From the NCBI GenBank assembly GCA_902500805.1, contig CABVSA010000018.1, positions 1 through 52,440 of the forward strand: a DNA stretch of 52,440 nucleotides. Reading direction: 5' to 3'. The position numbers and the translations under genes were made by a program. Source of the stretch: an uncultured Nitrospira sp. Lineage in GTDB: Bacteria > Nitrospirota > Nitrospiria > Nitrospirales > Nitrospiraceae. Shown here in pieces: positions 44,496 through 52,440 of this stretch; the stretch's first letter is position 1; every line of letters starts with the position of its first letter. The notes beneath the pieces were generated by a model, which was not told the DNA's origin, ran no database searches, and was given only the letters and a program-made list of their open reading frames with translations.

Positions 44496-45536
44496 CTATC
44501 GAGCTCCCTCACCTTTAATGAGGACACAGACAGTTTTTACTAGGGTCTTGAGATCCAACCAAAACGACTGGTTCTTGATGTAATAGAGATCGTATTGAAA
44601 TTTGAGATGTGAGTCTTCCCGAGAGGCCGCATAGCCGAACATGACCTGAGCCCATCCTGTAATGCCGGGTCTGATGGTATGCCGAATATCGTAGTAGGGA
44701 ATCTCTCTACGCAATTCCTCAACGAAGATCGGACGCTCCGGCCGAGGCCCAATGACGCTCATCTCTCCCTTCAACACATTCAGGAACTGTGGAATTTCAT
44801 CAATCCTCGCCTTTCTCATCCATCGGCCCACACGCGATACTCGATGATCGTTTTTCTGCGCCCAACGAGGTCCTGACATCTCCGCGCCATCCACCATTGA
44901 TCGAAATTTGATGATCATAAATGGTTGAGAATTGAGGCCGACACGTTTTTGGCGGTAAAAGACCGGCCCAGGGGAATCTACTTTGATGAGCATGGCAACA
45001 ATAAGCAAAAACGGAGCCATCGTCAGCAGACTCACTGAAGCAATCGTGACATCCACCATACGTTTCACCACCGCAGTGCCCGCATGGCGCTTAAACCCGG
45101 GAGAGAAGATCAACGCACTTGGTCTGAGTGAGTCAATGGATAGACGACCGGTCACTTTTTCAAATAAGCGATGTCCATCAATCACCTCGATCCCGGTGAC
45201 TTTCAAATCAAGGAGAAGATCCACAGGAAGCATGGCACGTCGATCGTCCAGACACACCACGATCAGTCCAACTTTATATCGCTCAACCAGCGCAGGAAGG
45301 TCGTCAAAGGTTCCTAACACCGGGTATCCGGTGGGTTCACTGTCAGGGTGCTTGACAAACCCGACTACCCGTTCAGCCATACGCGGTTCCGCCAAGAGTA
45401 CTTGCTGACACGTGAGGGCAAATTCTCCTTGACCGAGAATTAACACCTGCCGCTTGGATTTCAGCTCCTCTGCTGTTACTGGATGCAGCGTTTCCCGAGG
45501 CGCGGTGGTTGGTGTGGTGTCAACAATCGCATCCAT
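44496..45536 (-). CDS. Initiating undecaprenyl-phosphate sugar transferase (short form)
   Basis: A 346-residue polyprenyl glycosylphosphotransferase. The C-terminal bacterial sugar transferase domain holds one helix (VDVTIASVSLLTMAPFLLIVAMLIK) and the signatures FYRQKRVGLNSQPFMIIKFRSM, DEIPQFLNVLKGEMSVIGPRPERP and IRPGITGWAQV. The N-terminal part is a Rossmann-like NAD/CoA-binding domain (KRQVLILGQGEFALTCQQVLL). The four N-terminal membrane helices usual for the exosortase-system sugar transferase (TIGR03013 type) are absent, so it is a short version like WbaP-truncated or WecA-independent PGT forms. It starts EPS synthesis by putting a sugar phosphate on the lipid carrier. GGAG is eight bases before ATG 45536. 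Confidence 0.88.
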   Translation of the reverse strand: MDAIVDTTPTTAPRETLHPVTAEELKSKRQVLILGQGEFALTCQQVLLAEPRMAERVVGFVKHPDSEPTGYPVLGTFDDLPALVERYKVGLIVVCLDDRRAMLPVDLLLDLKVTGIEVIDGHRLFEKVTGRLSIDSLRPSALIFSPGFKRHAGTAVVKRMVDVTIASVSLLTMAPFLLIVAMLIKVDSPGPVFYRQKRVGLNSQPFMIIKFRSMVDGAEMSGPRWAQKNDHRVSRVGRWMRKARIDEIPQFLNVLKGEMSVIGPRPERPIFVEELRREIPYYDIRHTIRPGITGWAQVMFGYAASREDSHLKFQYDLYYIKNQSFWLDLKTLVKTVCVLIKGEGAR

Positions 45537-45882
45537 TATTCGTACTCCTGCTCAAGCTATTCAGCCGTGGACCAAGAGAGAGCATCGACCACCTGACGTC
45601 TTCCGACAGGTCGTGACAAGGCACTGTGGAATGACCACGGTTCAAGAATTTCAGACATGAACATGCGTGTAATGAAACAACGACTCACCCAGACGACAGC
45701 TCAGCTGATCACTGGAACCCGCTGTCAGAGATCCCTTTTGCGGAAGCATGGCGGTTCTCTGATTGCATGCTTAATGGATTGGCAAGAAAATCAGGAAGGA
45801 GTCGCCCCTCCATAGGGAAAAGTTATCTGCGCGGGGCTGCACTCACCAAAATGTGGCATGGGTATACCGATGGAGAGATCAA
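45537..45882. other. Intergenic gap between the sugar transferase and Wzc-like genes
   Basis: About 345 bases with no gene of coding character and no sigma-54 promoter on either strand. It is the largest gap inside the export block, so a terminator-antiterminator target or internal promoter may be here; I could not identify one. Confidence 0.4.
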
Positions 45883-48207
45883 TTATCTCGATACCGTCTC
45901 TTCAACTGGTTCAGCACCATATGGCATGCTGTACCCATATAAGTAGTGCGGAAGGCTCTGCTCGTCGACTCCGTTCAGCAAGGTGTACTTCTCTCCAGTC
46001 AGACCAAGTAGGGCAAACGCTTTCTGTACGACGTGTTGCGGAGATGAGCCTGCTTTGATGACCATCACCACCTCATCGGCCAGGCTCACCAAACTCCCCA
46101 TTGTGGCACTGGCAAGGACTGGGGGAGTATTGATGATGATATACTGAAACCGCGTACGTAGTTGAGGCAAGACCTCTCTGAGCTGCTCGATTCTCCCCAA
46201 CTCATTCAACTCGCCTCTTGATCTGCCCACCGTCATGACGGAACAAGAGGTTTCGTCGATGGTCGACACACACTCCTCTGTAGCCGCTGTACCATCCAAG
46301 AGATCCAACAGCCCCGCGCGAGCCGACAGGCTCACATATTGGTGCAAGGCAGGACGGCGAAAGTCACAGTCGATCAACAGCGTTTGTCTTCCAAGGTCCC
46401 GAGCAATCGTATATCCCAAATTTACAACCGTTGTTGTCTTGCCTTCACCTTCTAACGCACTGGTGATTTCAATAACGGTTGACCGACGTTTTTCGATCGA
46501 CAGAACCATTCTCGTCGCAGCCATACGATATTGCTCGGCCGCAATTGACCCCGGTTGCCATTTGGCAACCAAACCCCAGTGCGGAACAGACTGAGTTGAG
46601 GGCACTCGAACCACCCCCTCGCCCTTGATTGTCGATCGTTCGGTATGTCGTTTCATCGAAGCAGGATCGGAAGCTGCCGCGAACAACGGTACCGTCGCCA
46701 ACACTCGTGCGCCAGGAATCTGCTCCAGATCCTCCCGACGCCGAAACGTCGGATTCACATGGTCGAGACCGAACGCTAAGACGATTCCCAGTCCACACCC
46801 TCCGAACAGCCCTGCCATCATGATCTGCAGGTGATTGGGGCTCTCTGGTCTACCGGGAAGATTCGCTGGGTCTAGGATCCGAAACTGCTCTCCCTTCTGT
46901 CGCTTCTCCATATTGACGGCCACATGGGCATTGAGTCGTTTATCAAGCAGTGCCTGATAGTTTTTCCGCCGATTTTCATAATCCCGCTCAAGAATCATGA
47001 GCTCTTGTTCACGGACCGGGGTCTGTTCAACACGCCGCTCCGTTTCCTTAATGAGCTGCGACAACCGTTCACGGCGATTCTTGAGCGACGACAGCTCCGT
47101 CAGTAGATCATTGCGTTGCGTCTTCAGCTCCCGAAGATAGATATAAAAGTCCGGGGGTAGGTCTTTTCGGCCAGTCGGCTCACCTTCCTGATTCCCCGCT
47201 GCAGCATCATCCATGAATGGGGCACCATACTTTTCACCAAGTTGCTCTTTCAAACTCAGGATCTCCTGCTTGGTGTCGGTGATGTCCGGATAGGTCTCCT
47301 TCCACTCAGCTCGAAGTGTGGTCAACCGCTGCTCAAGTTGACGCAGCCTCGTGATCAGAGGATCGAGGTCTTTTCGAACAAACTTAGGGCCATCGGATTC
47401 CACGCCTGGTACGACGTTGGCCTGATACTCATTAATGGATCGTTCCAGTGAACTTAACTTATCGGCTCGCGAGTGAAGCAAATCAGTCGCCGCGCTCAAT
47501 TCCATCTGAAGGCGATCGAGCGCCCTGAGATTACCTTCGATCTGTTCCGGCAGAAGCCCCACGTACTTGGTTTTATACTGGCTAATGGCCTGCTCCTGCC
47601 CTTCTAATGCCTTCTTGGCCTCCTCCAATTCTTGCTCAAGAAATGCGGAAACACCTGTCACCAGTTGCTCTTTGTCCTTGAGATTCTCCTCAATGAACAG
47701 TGACGCCAACTTTGCGGTCACTTTCATGGCCGTCATCGGAATTTCGTCCGCAAAAGAAATGTTCACGGCCTCAACGGTCTGCTTCCTGAGGTCTGGGGAT
47801 CGAACCAGGTCGACTTTGATCCCCTTGCGCAACTTCTCAATGGCTGATTCAAGGCCATCCCGTTGAATGATCCCTTCATACAACTTGTACTCCTCGAGGA
47901 TCTGACCGAGAAGCCCACGACTCATGACCTGTTGCTGAATCATCACGAGCCGCGCTTCAATGTTCCCCCCCCCAATCCCTTTGACATACTCATCGGGAAT
48001 CTTCTGATTCTCAATCAGAATTTCCGTACTCGAACGATAACTTTTCGGTAGAACGAGGCAAAGTCCCACGCCGATGGCAATACCGGCAAGAATGCAGGCG
48101 ATCACTACCCATTTCCTTCGAACAATGATCCCCCAATATTCCTGCATCTTTACGGAAATCGGTTCAGCCTGTGCACCCGACCTCGCAGTTTGGATGGTTT
48201 TGTACAT
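45883..48207 (-). CDS. Wzz/Wzc-like polysaccharide co-polymerase with tyrosine-kinase domain
   Basis: A 774-residue inner-membrane protein. Helix 1 near residue 30 (WVVIACILAGIAIGVGLCLVLP), a periplasmic coiled-coil-rich Wzz domain (to about 440), a second helix near 455 (HLQIMMAGLFGGCGLGIVLAFGL) and a cytoplasmic BY-kinase domain: Walker A EGEGKTTT, Walker A' LLIDCDFRRP, and a Walker B YIIINTPPVL where Asn replaces the usual Asp. The C-terminus has a tyrosine cluster (LPHYLYGYSMPYG). It would control chain length and export, switching by autophosphorylation. Start at ATG 48207: GGAG lies six bases upstream within the previous stop region; the frame to 48219 begins inside the previous gene. 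Confidence 0.88.
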   Translation of the reverse strand: MYKTIQTARSGAQAEPISVKMQEYWGIIVRRKWVVIACILAGIAIGVGLCLVLPKSYRSSTEILIENQKIPDEYVKGIGGGNIEARLVMIQQQVMSRGLLGQILEEYKLYEGIIQRDGLESAIEKLRKGIKVDLVRSPDLRKQTVEAVNISFADEIPMTAMKVTAKLASLFIEENLKDKEQLVTGVSAFLEQELEEAKKALEGQEQAISQYKTKYVGLLPEQIEGNLRALDRLQMELSAATDLLHSRADKLSSLERSINEYQANVVPGVESDGPKFVRKDLDPLITRLRQLEQRLTTLRAEWKETYPDITDTKQEILSLKEQLGEKYGAPFMDDAAAGNQEGEPTGRKDLPPDFYIYLRELKTQRNDLLTELSSLKNRRERLSQLIKETERRVEQTPVREQELMILERDYENRRKNYQALLDKRLNAHVAVNMEKRQKGEQFRILDPANLPGRPESPNHLQIMMAGLFGGCGLGIVLAFGLDHVNPTFRRREDLEQIPGARVLATVPLFAAASDPASMKRHTERSTIKGEGVVRVPSTQSVPHWGLVAKWQPGSIAAEQYRMAATRMVLSIEKRRSTVIEITSALEGEGKTTTVVNLGYTIARDLGRQTLLIDCDFRRPALHQYVSLSARAGLLDLLDGTAATEECVSTIDETSCSVMTVGRSRGELNELGRIEQLREVLPQLRTRFQYIIINTPPVLASATMGSLVSLADEVVMVIKAGSSPQHVVQKAFALLGLTGEKYTLLNGVDEQSLPHYLYGYSMPYGAEPVEETVSR

Positions 48208-48209
48208 AC

Positions 48210-49517
48210 TCATCTCCATTCGGCCAGTAAATTAAGCATGACCATATTTCTATTAAAGTCGATGGCTTGCCCAGAGAATGCTCGTTGAAACTCGCCGTGC
48301 GTATAGCTGAGCGACGCCGTGAGGCTCGGACCGATTCTATATGTCACACTCGGCGTCACTGAATAGGACTCAAACCGCACAGCCGAACTGTCTGGAATGG
48401 AGCGATTGATGGCATAACTGGCACTTAAGGACAGCAGAAAGGGCTCAGCCATTTGACGCGTCACAGCCCCAGTCACAACTTCGTTCACCAATGCTCCGGA
48501 TACAAACAAGAAGCTGGGACTGATGGCCCTCGAATAGGACACTCGTACAGTCGTATAGACCCCCTGCCACTCTACCGAAACACCACCAACTGGGTAGATG
48601 CCGCTTCGCTGACTCAATATCGAGAACCCGCCATTCCCGACTACCTTAAGATCTGGAGTAATGGATTTTGACCAGTTCGCTATGGCTCCCTGCGTAGAAA
48701 AGCCTCTCTCGCCTCTGTCAGGATCAGCGAATGAGGCATCCCGGTACTGATGAGAGAGTGAAATCGTATCGGCCGGTGACGGTCTCACAACAACTCCCGA
48801 CGTCACCGTCTGGAAGTTCGTATTGATGAACTCTCCGGAGGACACGACGCCATCCGGCGTCGTGAAGGCTTTCCCAAATCGGAGTCGACTATCCGTAAAG
48901 GTCGAGGACACACCCATGTACGGTGAGAAGAAATAGGACGCCTCTGCACTCACCATGCTCGAGAAGGAGTTCGCCCGCCTGGCTTGAAGTCCCTGTACGA
49001 ACGCATCTGAAATTTGATTACCGCTTGTTGGAGCCGCAAATGCCGGTGGCTGCGGTGTATACGACACGCTGTTGGTAATGTTCAAGGACAACCCAGGCAG
49101 GAGTGCATTCATGGCGCCATCAAGGTTGAGTGCGACCATTCCATTCGCGCCTACATAATTCAACCCAGGATTCTTCGCATAGACCTCCCCCGTCGCTCCC
49201 CCCCCCATCGCCACCCCAACCCACTGATTCTTGTGGGTCACCCGTAACTGAGGTGAAACGGTTGTGACGTAATCCTCAAGGTTCGTTCCATTCACAAAGA
49301 ACACGTTACTGTCGTACCGCTCTGCTAATCGCAGCGATGGAATAATCGTCGTCGCTGATTCACCCGTTGTTCTTCCCTCCGGCTCCGCAATTGCTCGCAT
49401 CTCGGCCCCTGGTCCGGAAGAGTATTGTGCGTACCCCAGTGAGGGACTCTCCATCACCATTCCACAGATAGTAGCCAGAGTGAGGCAACTGTTGAACGCG
49501 TCGCGTTTCCATCCCAT
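48210..49517 (-). CDS. Outer-membrane beta-barrel protein of the exosortase/EPS export block
   Basis: A 435-residue protein with signal peptide (CLTLATICGMVMESPSLGYAQ, cleavage near residue 30). The mature region has regular amphipathic strands of 10-12 residues (RLAERYDSNVFFV, SLSHQYRDASF, VSVEWQGVYTTVRVSYSR, LTASLSYTHGEF) and ends in NLLAEWR. Location between the Wza-like lipoprotein and the co-polymerase fits the PEP-CTERM-associated outer-membrane protein family often found in this position, possibly an OprM-like or barrel component for polymer passage. The family identity is moderately supported and the role is inferred. It starts six bases after the stop of the Wza-like gene. Confidence 0.65.
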   Translation of the reverse strand: MGWKRDAFNSCLTLATICGMVMESPSLGYAQYSSGPGAEMRAIAEPEGRTTGESATTIIPSLRLAERYDSNVFFVNGTNLEDYVTTVSPQLRVTHKNQWVGVAMGGGATGEVYAKNPGLNYVGANGMVALNLDGAMNALLPGLSLNITNSVSYTPQPPAFAAPTSGNQISDAFVQGLQARRANSFSSMVSAEASYFFSPYMGVSSTFTDSRLRFGKAFTTPDGVVSSGEFINTNFQTVTSGVVVRPSPADTISLSHQYRDASFADPDRGERGFSTQGAIANWSKSITPDLKVVGNGGFSILSQRSGIYPVGGVSVEWQGVYTTVRVSYSRAISPSFLFVSGALVNEVVTGAVTRQMAEPFLLSLSASYAINRSIPDSSAVRFESYSVTPSVTYRIGPSLTASLSYTHGEFQRAFSGQAIDFNRNMVMLNLLAEWR

Positions 49518-49523
49518 GCCTCG

Positions 49524-50198
49524 TTACCACACTCTGGTCGGTACCACCACAAGATCTCCCGTCTTCAGGACGAAGTCTTTGATGGCTCCAGTTCCCGACA
49601 TCAAGTCATCATACCGGGCAGGGATCGTGAAATCCTTGGAGACACCATCCTGACCAACGACCGTGCGCCGCACTTGCATCTTGTTCTTCGCAGCATAGAG
49701 CGTGAACCCCCCGGCCATTGCGAGAGCCTGCAACACGGTTGCCTGAGACTTCAGTTGATACTTACCCGGCTTCGCGACATCTCCCAGGACATACACATAG
49801 TAGCTATTGACCTCTCTGACCTTCACTGAGACCGACGGATTTTCCTTAAACTTCTTGAGCAACCCTGCAATATGACTTGCGAGTTCATCCGCCGTCCGAC
49901 CGCTGGCATCCACATCCCCAATCAGCGGTATTCCAATTTTTCCATCCGGCCTCACCACCACCTCTTTTTGCGTCAGCTCTTCACTCTTCCACACCGCGAC
50001 TTCAAGGATATCCTCCGGCCCCAGGAGAAACTGTTTCATGGTCGCACTATTGGCCTCAACCACAACATCCGACGATGGCAGTGATCCAGCGCACGCAACC
50101 ACCCCCAAGACCATCACGAGAACCACCACATACCCGGCAGCCTTCATAATCCCGCTGACATTCCGCTGCATGTAACGCATCCTATCCACGATTTTCAT
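49524..50198 (-). CDS. Wza-like polysaccharide export lipoprotein
   Basis: A 224-residue lipoprotein. After a long N-terminal leader (MKIVDRMRYMQRNVSGIMKAAG) comes a hydrophobic segment and lipobox GVVAC. The polysaccharide export (poly_export) domain follows (GPEDILEVAVWKSEELTQKEVVVRPDGKIGIPLIGDVDASG) and then an SLBB domain (YVYVLGDVAKPGKYQLKSQATVLQALAMAGGF). Shorter than E. coli Wza (about 380), with a single SLBB, like the exosortase-system export protein. GGAG is ten bases before ATG 50198, inside the end of the upstream ORF. Confidence 0.9.
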   Translation of the reverse strand: MKIVDRMRYMQRNVSGIMKAAGYVVVLVMVLGVVACAGSLPSSDVVVEANSATMKQFLLGPEDILEVAVWKSEELTQKEVVVRPDGKIGIPLIGDVDASGRTADELASHIAGLLKKFKENPSVSVKVREVNSYYVYVLGDVAKPGKYQLKSQATVLQALAMAGGFTLYAAKNKMQVRRTVVGQDGVSKDFTIPARYDDLMSGTGAIKDFVLKTGDLVVVPTRVW

Positions 50199-50201
50199 AC
50201 G

Positions 50202-50513
50202 CTAACAGTCTCCTATGACATCTTTCATCAATGCTGCCCTGAGCGTGGTGTAATCCAGCGTCAATTCAGCAAACCGCTGTCGCAGTCGTCGATGTTCAAT
50301 TTCCAAGACACGCAACCGCTCACGACTATCCACTCGTTGCTCGCCCCGCATCACATTCGCACGCCACCGATACAGTGTTCGCACGGATATGCCATGCTCA
50401 CGAGAGATATCTCGAGCCCTGCACCCGGCACTAAGCTGAAGAAGTACTTTCTGCTTCTGCTCTCGAGTCAATGTACACTTGGCCATAGCGGCCACCACCA
50501 GGCTCTTGCCCAC
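50202..50513 (-). CDS. IS3-OrfA-like helix-turn-helix protein, possibly domesticated
   Basis: A 103-residue basic protein. LTREQKQKVLLQLSAGCRARDISREHGISVRTLYRWRANV is a helix-turn-helix like that of IS3/IS911 OrfA; it is followed by a leucine-patterned helix (LRVLEIEHRRLRQRFAELTLDYTTLRAALM) as in OrfA dimerisation zippers. No OrfB integrase partner follows: the next gene is the Wza-like lipoprotein three bases away. ATG 50486 (MAKCTLT) is another start. It may be a transcription regulator recruited from a transposase, or the remnant of an IS. The tight spacing to the export gene favours a kept role, but this is inference. Confidence 0.6.
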   Translation of the reverse strand: MGKSLVVAAMAKCTLTREQKQKVLLQLSAGCRARDISREHGISVRTLYRWRANVMRGEQRVDSRERLRVLEIEHRRLRQRFAELTLDYTTLRAALMKDVIGDC

Positions 50514-50545
50514 GGCTCATTCTTGGTGTGGAACAGCGGGAACGG

Positions 50546-51127
50546 TCACTGAATCAGCGCGACTTCATCTGCTTCGATGTGCACCAGCGCGGCTTGCTGA
50601 ATGAGCGTGGCACGAATCACCAACCCATGATGCTTCTTTCGCCTGACCAGCTGGCCACGGAGTCCCATGAAGGGCCCCTGCACCACTTCCACCCATGCGC
50701 CTTCGCTCAAGTAGTCACAAAGTTCCACCGTCCGATCGACACAAGCCAGTCGCTGGAATGCGACAATCTCCTCGGTAGGGATGGGCTCAGGTCTCGTCGT
50801 TCCGACGATTCTGGCCACACCTGGAATCTGGAGGACGTTCCGGCTCTCGGTCAACGAAAAATTCGCGAAACAGTACCCACCGAACAGCGGGACCGTGGTC
50901 AATACTTTCCGATCGGACCACTGACGGTATTGCCGGCTCAGTGGCAACAACGGCTCCATCCCCACTGCCGCCAGCCGGTCGCGAACCTGCTTTTCATGAC
51001 GAGACCGTGTCTGTAGCGCATACCAGCGAGACTCAATCTCTGGTATGAAGCCTTCATCGCGTCGAGCCGGTTCCTGTAGCGAATTGAGTAGAGACACAGC
51101 TTCGCCCTCTGAGTCACACCCATCCAT
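50546..51127 (-). CDS. NusG/UpxY-family transcription antiterminator
   Basis: A 193-residue NusG paralog at the head of the minus-strand EPS array. After a loose N-terminal tail, RWYALQTRSRHEKQVRDRLAAVGMEPLLPLSRQYRQWSDRK begins the NGN domain, with PLFGGYCFANF as its core; the C-terminal KOW domain follows (AWVEVVQGPFMGLRGQLVRRKKHHGLVI). Family members such as RfaH and UpxY prevent premature termination in long surface-polysaccharide operons. ATG 51127 opens the longest frame but has no ribosome site; GTG 51097 behind GAGGG gives 183 residues and is a good alternative. It is the first gene downstream of the palindromic region at 51341-51389. Confidence 0.88.
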   Translation of the reverse strand: MDGCDSEGEAVSLLNSLQEPARRDEGFIPEIESRWYALQTRSRHEKQVRDRLAAVGMEPLLPLSRQYRQWSDRKVLTTVPLFGGYCFANFSLTESRNVLQIPGVARIVGTTRPEPIPTEEIVAFQRLACVDRTVELCDYLSEGAWVEVVQGPFMGLRGQLVRRKKHHGLVIRATLIQQAALVHIEADEVALIQ

Positions 51128-51340
51128 AAAAAACTCGAAGACCAGCTATACCGGGGTAGCTGCCTCATGGCCATCGGACATATGTCTAGATTATGTGCGA
51201 TCACATCGGTCCCACTGGCACCTTTGTCCGATAAGCCGATCGCCGTCTGGACGGTGGAGACAGCCACCACACAAGCAATGGAGACCGTTTCTGTATCTGC
51301 TCGCTCAACCTGAAGGAACGAGGATTGTTATCTCATGAAG

Positions 51341-51359
51341 TTGGCAAGATATAGTCTTG
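51341..51359. promoter_or_regulatory. Perfect palindrome GGCAAGA-N5-TCTTGCC, candidate operator
   Basis: A 19-base perfect dyad with 7-base arms, in the upstream region shared by the antiterminator and the LuxR-type gene. It could bind a dimeric regulator. Confidence 0.55.
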
Positions 51360-51372
51360 CCGTGGATGAACA

Positions 51373-51389
51373 CCTGTTTCACAATGAAA
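51373..51389. promoter_or_regulatory. Perfect palindrome TGTTTCA-N3-TGAAACA, candidate operator
   Basis: A 17-base perfect dyad with 7-base arms, 13 bases from the other palindrome. Its length and TGT...ACA ends echo the TGTAAA-N5-TTTACA sites, so a related activator site is possible, although no sigma-54 promoter was found beside it. Confidence 0.55.
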
Positions 51390-51869
51390 CACTCCGACCC
51401 AGTGCCGGCCCTTCACTTCCCACGTTTTTATTCGTCTTTGCCGAAATACTTTCTTGAAAGTCATATGCTTATGAATACAATTCTCTAGCTAGATCCTCCT
51501 GCACGTATTTAGCTCTGGCTATCCGGCAGTCATTATGCTAAAAGCCCGTATGCTCTTCTCTTGCTCAGAGAAGCTATGTCAGGAGTTTGGATTGGAGTTT
51601 GAACGACTTCTGCGCACGCGCGGTACAATTTCAACTGTCACAGGGTTCCCGGCTCGCTCCGCTGGCAGATTCTCCATAGGTTGTCACTCTGCAAGCGTCC
51701 GACGCGAGACAGCCCTCAGCTAGCAACTCAACGTTTTGCTGAAGAACTGGTCAATGCCGACCTTCAACAGGGCACAGACAGCGACTTTCTGCTATCGGCA
51801 CGATTTACGTATTTCATCTAGATCTGTATGGACATCCATACGCTTGAATCACGTCGGGAGGGACCTATC

Positions 51870-52391
51870 ATGGCCGTGAGCACTGGTTCATTCATTAGGG
51901 TCGCCATTGTCAGTGGTCAGTCTCTAATCTGGGTTGGCTTACAGACCATTCTTGAGAGCACCCGCACCTTCCGGATCGTAGGCACACCTACTCTCCGCCT
52001 CGCCGCCCCTGGCGCCATCGCCGACTGTCAGCCGGATGTCATCATTGTCGATACAGAAACTGAGCGAGATGCCATCGACGGAATCAAACAGCTCCGGGAC
52101 TCCATCCCACACAGCAAGGTGATGCTGTTGAGCGGATTTGATCAAAAAGATCCGGTGCGCGAGGCACTCGAGTACGGTATCGACGGAGTAATCTTGAAAA
52201 TCCACCCACCTGCGGTCATTATCGCCGCAATCCAGGCGATCGACCCACAATCACGTCACTCCCCTGGTGCTGGAGACCATACGATACCCCACCGCTATCT
52301 CTCTCTGCCTTTTCATACACCGCGACAACCCATTCTACAGCAAACCGGTTGGCCCGATGCTCTGACCGAGCGCGAACGAGAGGTGATCTGA
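51870..52391 (+). pseudogene. LuxR-type response regulator with degenerate receiver, truncated at the HTH
   Basis: A 173-residue product. ATG 51870 has GGAGGG seven bases upstream; the frame opens at 51828. The receiver begins IRVAIVSGQSLIWVGLQTIL, where SGQ replaces the acidic pair of a normal VDDH motif; the central Asp (IIVDTETE) and the Lys (ILKIHPP) are kept, so normal phosphorylation is doubtful. The C-terminal DNA-binding domain starts with DALTEREREVI, the first helix of a GerE-type HTH, then stops: the recognition helix is absent. The stop TGA belongs to the end of an IS3-like element. It was probably a regulator of the divergent EPS operon. Confidence 0.75.
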
Positions 52392-52440
52392 AGTTACCCC
52401 CGTTTGTTGGACAGGTCGTGAAGCCAAGATTGTGGTAGAA
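52389..52440. mobile_element. Probable left end of an IS3-family element, cut by the window edge
   Basis: TGAAGTTACCCCCGTTTGTT, followed by GGACA, resembles the terminal inverted repeat form of IS3-family elements (TGA..., an ACCCC block, then TTGGACA). It begins exactly where the LuxR HTH homology ends. The transposase genes would lie outside the window, so this rests on the terminus only. Confidence 0.5.

Larger units (their letters stand above)
51128..51869. other. Divergent regulatory region between the antiterminator and the LuxR-type gene
   Basis: About 740 bases without a credible gene. It carries two perfect inverted repeats (listed separately) and a short AGCTA-N8-TAGCT-like dyad at about 51142-51160, just before the antiterminator. 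No sigma-54 element was found. The main EPS promoter is most likely here. Confidence 0.5.

Noticed and set aside
51535..51723. 62-residue plus-strand frame in the divergent regulatory region
   Set aside because: No ribosome site, no domain, composition like non-coding DNA.
1..52440. CRISPR arrays, tRNA and rRNA genes
   Set aside because: No regular direct-repeat array with spacers and no recognisable RNA gene was seen when reading both strands.

Overview
The window looks like a bacterial chromosome segment from the phylum Nitrospirota, most likely Nitrospira. That assignment is an inference. It rests on moderately high GC, a complete exosortase A/PEP-CTERM surface-polysaccharide system, and short dispersed repeats with GCAGGATG-type ends that I associate with Nitrospira genomes. 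No rRNA, tRNA or CRISPR was seen. Almost the whole window is one exopolysaccharide (EPS) production and protein-sorting region, read mostly on the minus strand from about 51.1 kb down to 7.9 kb.

Left edge (1-7.9 kb): a 3'-truncated Ski2-like helicase fragment, a dispersed repeat, an outer-membrane barrel protein, and two genes for secreted PEP-CTERM proteins. The two secreted-protein genes flank the TPR lipoprotein PrsT and an M48/PDZ lipoprotein protease. Each PEP-CTERM gene has a sigma-54 type -24/-12 promoter, upstream 17-bp inverted repeats TGTAAA-N5-TTTACA (one perfect copy at the first gene, two at the second), and a rho-independent terminator.

Core (7.9-17.3 kb): response regulator PrsR, histidine kinase PrsK, an exosortase fused to EpsI, a glycosyltransferase, an AsnB-type amidotransferase, and a protein resembling the C-terminal domain of D-glucuronyl C5-epimerase. 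PrsK/PrsR probably act on the sigma-54 promoters. At 17.6-21.4 kb two homologous secreted parallel beta-helix proteins face each other; one has a very good sigma-54 promoter.

Assembly genes (21.7-45.5 kb): seven glycosyltransferases or glycosyltransferase-like enzymes, two hexapeptide acetyltransferases, two methyltransferases, two more full AsnB amidotransferases plus a fourth AsnB-like protein without the glutaminase cysteine, an O-antigen ligase/polymerase-like protein, a deacetylase-like protein, a CelD/FemAB-GNAT fusion, a Wzx-type flippase, and the initiating undecaprenyl-phosphate sugar transferase. Five of these genes (35.9-42.9 kb) are chained by four consecutive ATGA stop/start overlaps.

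Export and control (45.9-52.4 kb): a Wzc-like co-polymerase/tyrosine kinase, an outer-membrane barrel protein, a Wza-like export lipoprotein, a small IS3-OrfA-like helix-turn-helix protein and a NusG/UpxY-type antiterminator at the head of the array. Divergent from it is a LuxR-type regulator with a degenerate receiver. Its DNA-binding domain is cut off at what looks like the end of an IS3-family element, at the right edge of the window.

Working model: a lipid-linked sugar is started by the sugar transferase, extended and decorated by acetylation, methylation, amidation and perhaps uronate epimerisation, flipped, polymerised and exported, while PEP-CTERM proteins are processed by the exosortase at the same envelope.
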